A DNA stretch of 7,512 bases from assembly GCA_016190465.1 (NCBI GenBank), contig JACPQP010000083.1, positions 1 to 7,512 on the forward strand. The letters run 5' to 3'. The translations under genes and the position numbers were made by a program. Numbering within the stretch: the stretch's first letter is position 1; each line of letters opens with the position of its first letter. Positions 1-4,781 of the stretch are shown here, one piece after another. The notes beneath the pieces were generated by a model that did no database searches, was not told where the DNA came from, and was given only the letters and a program-made list of their open reading frames with translations. This DNA comes from Chloroflexota bacterium (GTDB lineage: Bacteria; Chloroflexota; UBA6077; FW602-bin22; JACPQP01).

Positions 1-865
1 GCCCCGAACCCTCCCCCCTCTCCCGCATGGGCGCTAACTTAGGGTCACCTCGGGGCGCTGGGGCAGACCTCTCCCCCCTTCCCCCCTCCCCGACGCGGGG
101 AGGGGGATGGCTCCCCCTCCCTGCGTCGGGGAGGGGGCCGGGGGGAGAGGTCTGCCCAGGTGCCGCCGTGTCAGGCCCTATGTTAGCGCCGATGCCCCTC
201 TCCCGCAGCGTGGGAGAGGAGGCCAGGGGGTGAGGTCCGTCGCCCGGTCGCCCCGTCGCCCCGCCTGAGCCTGGCCGCGGGTGTCGCGCGGTCAGCAGGA
301 GCGCTGGCGGCAGATTCCACGGATACCAGTGGCCATCGACCCGGGCGAACTCATTCCGGAGCAGCGGCGCCAGATAGCGCGGGTGGTACTGGAGCGCCAG
401 GAAGATGCCCGCCGGATGCAGCACACTGGCCGACGCCCGGAGCATCTGCTGAGTCTCCGCTTTCGGCAGCAGGCTAAACGGGACGGCCGAGATGATGCGC
501 TCCACGTCGGAGCCGAGCGCGCCACGCAGTTGCGTCACGCGCTCGGCCGACTCGCCAACGACCGTCAGCCGGGGGTCGCGGATCGCTTCGCGCAGGTAGG
601 CGATGAACGGCGGGTAGACCTCGAACGCCCAGAGCTGGCCGTCTGACGGCAACACCTCGAGCAGGCGGCGGGTGATCGCACCGGTGCCCGGACCGAACTC
701 GACCACCGTGCGCGCCCGGCCGACATCGGCCAACTGGGCGATCCGCCGGGCGAGCCCATCGCTGCTCGGGGCGATCGCGCCGATCGTCTTCCGCGCGCGC
801 CAGAAGGCGAGAAGGAACGAGAGCCGTGGCCCTCTCCCAGCGGGAGAGGCGCCTACGGTTCCCAT
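1..865 (-). CDS. PmtA-type phospholipid N-methyltransferase (SAM-dependent), reading frame open at the left window edge
   Basis: Class I SAM-dependent methyltransferase resembling the Sinorhizobium-type PmtA/COG3963 family, which methylates phosphatidylethanolamine towards phosphatidylcholine at the membrane. The ATG at 863-865 starts a frame with no stop down to base 1 (288 codons visible). Seen: a basic N-terminal segment leading to the typical TIGAIAPSS (residues 27-35), SAM motif I VVEFGPGTGAIT (54-65), an acidic second strand FEVYPPF (81-87), motif IV region SAVPFSLLPKAE (126-137), and the C-terminal NLPPALLL (184-191), matching the family's NIPPA-type ending. Homology therefore ends near residue 196 (about base 278), close to the usual ~190-200 aa. 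The remaining ~90 codons are translated repeat DNA rich in P, G and R. Residues 1-13 are also repeat-derived. No strong ribosome binding site is visible. It lies 81 nt downstream of pssA on the same strand, so co-transcription is likely. KsgA-like rRNA methylation is the main alternative; substrate is inferred from family and context. Confidence 0.8.
   Translation of the reverse strand, partial: MGTVGASPAGRGPRLSFLLAFWRARKTIGAIAPSSDGLARRIAQLADVGRARTVVEFGPGTGAITRRLLEVLPSDGQLWAFEVYPPFIAYLREAIRDPRLTVVGESAERVTQLRGALGSDVERIISAVPFSLLPKAETQQMLRASASVLHPAGIFLALQYHPRYLAPLLRNEFARVDGHWYPWNLPPALLLTARHPRPGSGGATGRPGDGPHPLASSPTLRERGIGANIGPDTAAPGQTSPPGPLPDAGRGSHPPPRVGEGGRGERSAPAPRGDPKLAPMRERGEGSG
15..207. repeat. 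Large nested GC-rich palindrome flanked by 13-bp direct repeats
   Basis: Three nested inverted repeats share one centre. The outer arms are 30-44 and 176-190 (14 of 15 paired). The middle arms are 61-78 and 140-157 (18 of 18, GGGCAGACCTCTCCCCCC and its complement). The inner arms are 82-96 and 123-137 (15 of 15), around a further GGGAGGGGG/CCCCCTCCC stem in the loop. The identical 13-mer CCCCTCTCCCGCA flanks the whole structure at 15-27 and 195-207. The second 13-mer belongs to a smaller GGGAGAGG hairpin (195-234). No transposase is present, so this is a non-autonomous or passive repeat. Short CGTCGCCCCG-like low-complexity sequence follows at about 238-266. The methyltransferase frame reads straight through the region. 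Confidence 0.85.
195..234. repeat. Dispersed GGGAGAGG/GGGGTGAGG palindromic repeat, copy 1
   Basis: The sequence CCCCTCTCCC, a short loop, GGGAGAGG and then GGGGGTGAGG recurs three times in the window: here, at 829-876 and at 1840-1877. All three copies have the same orientation and each lies at a gene boundary. The stem pairs CTCTCCC with GGGAGAG. It could fold in RNA as a terminator-like hairpin, but no T-run follows on either strand. Confidence 0.7.
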
Positions 866-876
866 GGCCTGTTGGG
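829..876. repeat. Dispersed GGGAGAGG/GGGGTGAGG palindromic repeat, copy 2, containing the methyltransferase start codon
   Basis: CCCTCTCCC and GGGAGAGG (about 831-849) form the hairpin, and GGGGGGGTGAGGG (about 874-886) is the trailing motif shared with the other copies. Between them lies the CAT (863-865) that reads as ATG on the minus strand for the methyltransferase. This copy fills much of the 81-nt gap after pssA. Confidence 0.65.
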
Positions 877-946
877 GGGGTGAGGGCGTCGGGTCGGAGC
901 TAGCGGGGCGTGGTGTCAGCGTGGTGGCCCTCCTCCGCGCCGACGC

Positions 947-1624
947 CTACCGGGACGCGGCGTCCGGGGTCGACGGCGCGAACCCGAGCAAGCCCCAGGC
1001 GAGGTAAGCGACGATCGCGAGTCCCCCCGCGACAGCCAGCGCGTCGACGCCGGGCCAGACCGCGACGACGAGAGCGGCGGCCCCGACGACGGCGAGCAAC
1101 CGGCGGCGCGCCTGCGCCAGCTTGGGGAACGGGCGCCGGCTCACCATCAGCAGGGCGAGGACGACGCCACCCGTGGCAGCGACCGCGTCGCTGACCCCGA
1201 ACGGTCCGGCGGTCAGGATCGCGAATGCCGGACCGGCCGCGGTGACCGGAAGACCACAGAACGCGTTCGGGCTGGGCTGCGCGTGGAAGCGAGCCAGACG
1301 GTACGCGCCGGCCGCGGCGAACGCGAGGGCGACGCCGATCCGGAGAGCCGGCTGGCCGTCGGCGTAGCGGGCCATGAACAGGAACGCTGGCGCGGCGACG
1401 AAGGCCACCACGTCGGACAACGAGTCCAACTGCTCGCCCAGCGCGCTGGTCAGGCGCAAGCGGCGAGCGACGGTGCCGTCGACGCCATCGGCCACCGCGG
1501 CGAGCAGGATGAGCCGGAGCGCCAGCCCCCAGTCGCCGACGCGGGCAGCCTCGAGCGCCAGCAGCCCGCACCCCAGCGCGACCAGGGTCACCAGCGTCGG
1601 CAGGGCGTTGCGGAGCGATTTCAC
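947..1624 (-). CDS. pssA: CDP-alcohol phosphatidyltransferase, probable CDP-diacylglycerol-serine O-phosphatidyltransferase
   Basis: Integral membrane enzyme that transfers a phosphatidyl group from CDP-diacylglycerol to an alcohol; as PssA it would make phosphatidylserine from L-serine. In the 225-aa product the complete family motif DxxDGxxAR...G...D...D is present: D46, D49, G50, A53, R54, G63, D67 and D71. The N-terminal LPTLVTL segment and YRLARFH...FCGLPV (residues 108-126) are typical of the PssA branch, although a PgsA-like or other alcohol specificity cannot be excluded. About six to eight hydrophobic segments are visible. I chose the GTG at 1622-1624 because GGAGG lies 10 nt before it and because homology begins at once. 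Upstream in-frame starts (ATG 1652-1654, GTG 1718-1720) would add a repetitive leader with poor ribosome binding sites. The stop is TAG. The methyltransferase follows on the same strand, which suggests a phospholipid unit. Confidence 0.88.
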   Translation of the reverse strand: MKSLRNALPTLVTLVALGCGLLALEAARVGDWGLALRLILLAAVADGVDGTVARRLRLTSALGEQLDSLSDVVAFVAAPAFLFMARYADGQPALRIGVALAFAAAGAYRLARFHAQPSPNAFCGLPVTAAGPAFAILTAGPFGVSDAVAATGGVVLALLMVSRRPFPKLAQARRRLLAVVGAAALVVAVWPGVDALAVAGGLAIVAYLAWGLLGFAPSTPDAASR

Positions 1625-1634
1625 GGTTACCCGG

Positions 1635-1639
1635 CCTCC
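1635..1639 (-). promoter_or_regulatory. Ribosome binding site that decides the pssA start
   Basis: GGAGG on the minus strand, 10 nt before the GTG at 1622-1624. The upstream candidate starts lack a comparable site, which favours the shorter 225-aa protein. Confidence 0.55.
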
Positions 1640-1673
1640 GTTTCCGCGCGGCATCTCGCCCGCGCGCAAGCTC

Positions 1674-1704
1674 TCCGGTTGCGTCCGGTTGCGTTCCGGT
1701 TGCT
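1674..1704. repeat. Three short tandem repeats in the pssA leader
   Basis: TCCGGTTGCG occurs twice in direct succession (1674-1683, 1684-1693), followed after one extra T by TCCGGTTGCT (1695-1704). The 10/11-nt spacing is not a multiple of three. This fits an untranslated leader better than coding sequence and supports the downstream pssA start. Confidence 0.7.
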
Positions 1705-1729
1705 GAAGAAGGATACTCACTGACCCAGC

Positions 1730-1735
1730 ATTCTA
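1730..1735 (-). promoter_or_regulatory. Possible -10 element upstream of pssA
   Basis: TAGAAT on the minus strand, five of six bases of the sigma70 -10 consensus, about 106 nt before the chosen pssA start. No convincing -35 is seen 16-18 nt upstream, so this is a weak call. The leader it would produce contains the tandem repeats. Confidence 0.3.
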
Positions 1736-1774
1736 TCAGAATGACAGGCGCTCGGCCAGCGCCCCGAGGCCGAA

Positions 1775-1894
1775 AACCGCAGATGAACGCCGCCCTCACC
1801 CCTCGCCCCTCTCCCACGGGGAGACGCCCTCACCCCCTACCCCTCTCCCACGGGGAGAGGGGCGAGGGGGTGAGGGCCGCGTTCATCTGCGGTT
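1775..1894. repeat. Long palindrome with an internal 34-bp tandem duplication between flotillin and pssA
   Basis: The left arm 1775-1815 and right arm 1853-1894 pair almost completely. Both begin from the outside with AACCGCAGATGAACGC, followed by GCCCTCACCCC and TCGCCCCTCTCCC, with one mismatch and a one-base indel. Inside, the unit 1792-1825 is repeated at 1826-1859, so the CTCTCCCACGGGGAGA hairpin appears twice. The right half (1840-1877) is copy 3 of the dispersed GGGAGAGG element. It lies 59 nt past the flotillin stop and could stop or shield transcription, but there is no T-run typical of intrinsic terminators. Confidence 0.85.
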
Positions 1895-1952
1895 CTCATC
1901 TGTCCCGGGCGATGACGCATCCGACCGTGCAGCGCAGTGAGCGCCCGACGAT

Positions 1953-3800
1953 TTAGTTGCTCCCCGAGCTCCCGTCGATCTTCGCCAGCGCCTCCTCGAT
2001 CGCCTGGGGATCGGCTGGCTTTCCGGTCGCCGACGCGATGAGGGGCGCCAGCAACTGCCCGATGCCGGCGAGGGTCTGCCTCGTTTCCGGCGACGCGCCC
2101 GCCAGCAGGCCGTCGAGGACGGCGCTGCCCTGTTGCCCCCGGAAGAATGCCTCGGTCAGGCGGGTCACGGTCTCCGGAGAACCCCACACCGTCATCTTCG
2201 CGCTCGCCACGGCCGCCCCCAGGGCGCGAGCGGTCTCGATGCGGACCTCTCTCTCGGCCTCGATCCTGGCCAGGTCCACTTGCAGCTCGCGGGCGATCGT
2301 CTCGAATTCGGACTGGTTCCGCAGGTCCTCGCGCCGCACGTCGACGCGGGCGCGCTCCACCTCAACCCTCTGGCGCTCGACGTCGACCGGCACCAGTTGC
2401 GCCGCTCGCTCGCCTTCCGCCTCCAGGGTCTTGGCCTCCTTTTCGGCCTGGGCGAGCGTGCGCCGGGCCTCGGCCTGTTTTGCCGCCGCGGTCTGCTCGG
2501 CTTCGGCGGACCGGACCATCCGGTAGGCGGCCACGTCGGCCCCCATCTGCTCTTGCAGCCGGGTCCTTTCGATGCCGGCCTGGGCCTCGATCACGGCCCT
2601 GGCCTTCTCGCGTTCAGCCGCCTGGGTCGTCTGAACCATCGTCACTGCCTGCCGATCGGCTTCCATCCTGGTTTCCGCGCTGAACCGTTGCGCTTCCGCC
2701 TCGGCGCGCTCGCGCTCCTTCATCGCCACCGCGATCTCCCGGTCGCGGGCCGCGATATCGGCCGCCTGCTCGCGCTGCTGCATCGCGACCTTCAGCGCCC
2801 TCTCCCGTTCGACCTCGGCGATCTGGACGGCCCGCTGCTGCTCGACCTGGGCGAGCCCCACCTGGCGCTCCTGTTCGGCGGCAAAGGTCTTGGCCTCGCG
2901 GGCCGCCTCTGCCCGGGCCGTCTGGATGTCTCGATCGCGGGTTGCCTCGGCCCGGGAGCGGACGACGTCCTGCTGGAACAGGAACTGATCGCGCGCCACA
3001 TCCTGCTCTTTGACCCGCTGGTCGGCTTCCCGCTCGATCTCGTTGCGCCGGATCCGCTGCTGGTTCGTGATCTCGGCGATGGTCCGCAGCCCCTGGGCGT
3101 CGAAGACGTTGTCCTCACCCCGCATCGCCGTCGGCGGCGTCTGGTCCAGCTTCGAGATCGTCACCGTCTCCAGGGTGAGCCCGTTATGCGCCAGGTCCCG
3201 CTCCACGATCTGTTGCACCGCCGAGGCGAAGTCGTCGCGCTTGGTGTGCAGCTCATTGAGGGAGCGAGTCGCCGCGACGGTGCGTAGCGCGGAGACCAGC
3301 TTCTGAAACACCAGGTGCTTCACGCTCTCCGCATCGACCGACCGCTCGCCCAGCGACGTGCCGGCGGCGATGACATCCTCGGATCTCTTTTGCACCTTGA
3401 TATAGAACTCCGCCTCCACGTCCGCGCGGAGATTGTCTCCGGTGATCAACGCGTTCGCCGCGGACCGCTCGACGTCCAGGCGCATCGTCTGAAGTGACAC
3501 CGGAATGAGCTCGTGTACCACCGGGATGACCAGCGCACCACCGTCGATGATGGCCCTTGGTCCACCCATCCCGGTCCTCACCAGCGCGCGATCGGCCGCG
3601 GTCTTGTGGTACAGACGAGTAACCGTCAGCACGATACTCCCCAGAATGAGCAAGACCACGCCGAAGAGCATGAGCAGCGCCTGGCTCTCGACCGGAATGC
3701 GATAGCCAGCCGCCTGCGCCACGATGGGCCCCACGATGAAGAACAGGCCAAAGAAGACAATCTTCGTCCCCGAGCCAGAGCTTGACTTTCGTTCCGTCAT
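1953..3800 (-). CDS. yqiK: Flotillin-like SPFH/prohibitin-domain protein, YqiK type
   Basis: Membrane scaffold of the flotillin/YqiK family (COG2268), thought to organise membrane microdomains. The 615-aa product has two N-terminal hydrophobic segments (about 12-32 and 40-62), then the conserved YqiK stretch: YHKTAADRALVRTGMGGPRA (64-83), an IDGGALVIPVVHE segment, NALITGDNLRADVEAEFYI (116-134), and the rest of the SPFH domain to about 220. Residues 235-530 are a very long charged heptad-rich region (E, R, A, Q), the expected flotillin coiled coil. A less charged tail with TVWGSPETV (537-545) and LAGIGQLLAPLI (577-588) resembles the flotillin oligomerisation end. The start is clear: a perfect AAGGAGGT (3807-3814) lies 7 nt before the ATG when measured from GGAGG. 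It follows the YqiJ-like gene by 126 nt, as in other yqiJ-yqiK pairs. The stop is TAA. Family assignment is firm; the cellular role is inferred. Confidence 0.93.
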   Translation of the reverse strand: MTERKSSSGSGTKIVFFGLFFIVGPIVAQAAGYRIPVESQALLMLFGVVLLILGSIVLTVTRLYHKTAADRALVRTGMGGPRAIIDGGALVIPVVHELIPVSLQTMRLDVERSAANALITGDNLRADVEAEFYIKVQKRSEDVIAAGTSLGERSVDAESVKHLVFQKLVSALRTVAATRSLNELHTKRDDFASAVQQIVERDLAHNGLTLETVTISKLDQTPPTAMRGEDNVFDAQGLRTIAEITNQQRIRRNEIEREADQRVKEQDVARDQFLFQQDVVRSRAEATRDRDIQTARAEAAREAKTFAAEQERQVGLAQVEQQRAVQIAEVERERALKVAMQQREQAADIAARDREIAVAMKERERAEAEAQRFSAETRMEADRQAVTMVQTTQAAEREKARAVIEAQAGIERTRLQEQMGADVAAYRMVRSAEAEQTAAAKQAEARRTLAQAEKEAKTLEAEGERAAQLVPVDVERQRVEVERARVDVRREDLRNQSEFETIARELQVDLARIEAEREVRIETARALGAAVASAKMTVWGSPETVTRLTEAFFRGQQGSAVLDGLLAGASPETRQTLAGIGQLLAPLIASATGKPADPQAIEEALAKIDGSSGSN

Positions 3801-3806
3801 TCCGCT

Positions 3807-3814
3807 ACCTCCTT
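3807..3814 (-). promoter_or_regulatory. Perfect Shine-Dalgarno for the flotillin gene
   Basis: AAGGAGGT on the minus strand, with seven bases between GGAGG and the ATG at 3798-3800. It is the strongest ribosome binding site in the window and predicts efficient translation of the scaffold protein. The rest of the 3801-3926 gap shows no clear promoter or hairpin. Confidence 0.8.
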
Positions 3815-3926
3815 ACTTCCGGTATCCACGTTCTGTGCGCCGATCGCTCCCCTCCCGCCGCGAAGGCTGACCACGCCGCGGGTCCCGCCGAGCCGCTGCG
3901 CGAGAGGGGGTCTCCAATCGCCGCTA

Positions 3927-4649
3927 CTACTCGGGCAACTGCGGGAGCGCCGACCCCTGGGTGGGATCAGGAAAGACGATGAACACCTCCTTGTCCACGT
4001 CGAACTCGTAGAGCACGACGCGCCGTCCGGGTGGGATGTCCGGCTCACCGGACTTCACGCGGCAAGAGACCTCGTGAAGCACGCCCCGGCTATCGTGGAG
4101 CCAGGCGCGACCGAACTCCGTGGTGACAGCGAACCGGACGACGGCGCTCTTGCCGACCAGGTCACGTCGGGTCAACCCGTACGTTTCGGTCATCGGCAGG
4201 AGGCGGGAGAGCCCCCGCGCGAGGTAGCGAGTGAGCATCGCCGAGCTGACCAGCGCGATCGCCAGCGATACGCCGATGCCGGGGCCAGGGAAGCCCACGA
4301 CATCGCCGAGCGCCTGATTACTGATCCAGCCGGAGAAGCCCCAGACGAGGCAGAAGGTCGTCAACAGGATGGACAGTGGCACCCTGCCGAAACCGAGAAA
4401 CGCCATCGCCTTCCAGGCCAGTCCCGCGTCCTGCTCACTGTCGGCATCGTGCCCCTCGCCGCCTGACGCCTCGCCGTGCTCGGCAGCGTGTCCTGCGTGC
4501 CCGGCGTCGCCATCCGGCGCGTGATCGGCGGTCGCCTCGCCGTCGTGCTCGGGGGCACCGGTGAAGGCCTGGAGCAGGAGGTAGAGCAGTCCCAGCAACA
4601 GAGGGAGAAGGAAGACGAGATTCCACCAGTGGAGAAGGTCGATCACCAT
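3927..4649 (-). CDS. yqiJ: YqiJ-like membrane protein with C-terminal OB-fold (DUF1449/NfeD-like), flotillin partner
   Basis: Small membrane protein of the YqiJ/NfeD-related type, which pairs with flotillins in many bacteria. The 240-aa product has a first membrane helix (about 9-29, WNLVFLLPLLLGLLYLLLQA), then a loop (33-74) very rich in His, Asp, Glu, Gly and Ala with six histidines. Two more hydrophobic segments follow (about 88-110 and 120-142). The C-terminal part (about 163-230: DLVGKSAVVRF, GEPDIPPGRRVVLYEFD) looks like the soluble OB-fold. I chose the ATG at 4647-4649 because AAAGGGGGTG (4651-4660), one base off the ideal AAGGAGGTG, lies just before it and because it falls right at the first helix. 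An in-frame start at 4700 would overlap the promoter. It ends in tandem TAG TAG stops. It is first in a unit with the flotillin gene. Confidence 0.88.
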   Translation of the reverse strand: MVIDLLHWWNLVFLLPLLLGLLYLLLQAFTGAPEHDGEATADHAPDGDAGHAGHAAEHGEASGGEGHDADSEQDAGLAWKAMAFLGFGRVPLSILLTTFCLVWGFSGWISNQALGDVVGFPGPGIGVSLAIALVSSAMLTRYLARGLSRLLPMTETYGLTRRDLVGKSAVVRFAVTTEFGRAWLHDSRGVLHEVSCRVKSGEPDIPPGRRVVLYEFDVDKEVFIVFPDPTQGSALPQLPE

Positions 4650-4688
4650 ACACCCCCTTTCGTGCCCCTGCTCCATCGCTCGTCGCGT

Positions 4689-4716
4689 ATTGTAGCGCAA
4701 AGAGTCAACAGGTCAA
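4689..4716 (-). promoter_or_regulatory. Sigma70-type promoter of the yqiJ-yqiK unit
   Basis: On the minus strand TTGACC (4711-4716) and TACAAT (4689-4694) match five of six consensus bases each and are 16 bp apart. Transcription would start near 4682, giving a leader of about 33 nt before the ATG at 4649. A second TTGACT lies inside the spacer but is too close to the -10. It is the best complete promoter in the window and separates this unit from the ABC exporter upstream. Confidence 0.7.
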
Positions 4717-4758
4717 GGGGGATCGGGTTTCGCTGGCCTGGCGGTGGGCAAACGTGTC

Positions 4759-4781
4759 GAGACGCCCTGGCAGGGCGTCTC
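4759..4781 (-). terminator. Perfect 10-bp hairpin at the end of the ABC exporter gene, possible terminator or dispersed repeat
   Basis: GAGACGCCCT (4759-4768) and AGGGCGTCTC (4772-4781) pair perfectly around a 3-nt loop. The stem overlaps the TAG stop of the exporter gene by one base. It is well placed to end the transcript before the yqiJ promoter, but no run of T follows (only a TTT within CGTTTGCCC), so intrinsic termination is uncertain. I believe I have seen TAGAGACGCCCT-type sequences as interspersed repeats in other genomes; that is recollection, not a search. Confidence 0.5.

Noticed and set aside
281..646. A 121-aa plus-strand frame near the left end
   Set aside because: It is codon-aligned with the methyltransferase on the other strand, and only the minus-strand frame carries the SAM-binding motif.
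900..1817. A 305-aa minus-strand frame overlapping pssA
   Set aside because: Its translation is dominated by R, G, A and P and begins inside the palindrome, whereas the other frame encodes a complete CDP-alcohol phosphatidyltransferase motif.
2133..3287. A 384-aa plus-strand frame opposite the flotillin coiled coil
   Set aside because: It is an antisense image of the E/R/A-rich heptads, giving L/G/R/H-rich sequence with no domain or ribosome binding site.
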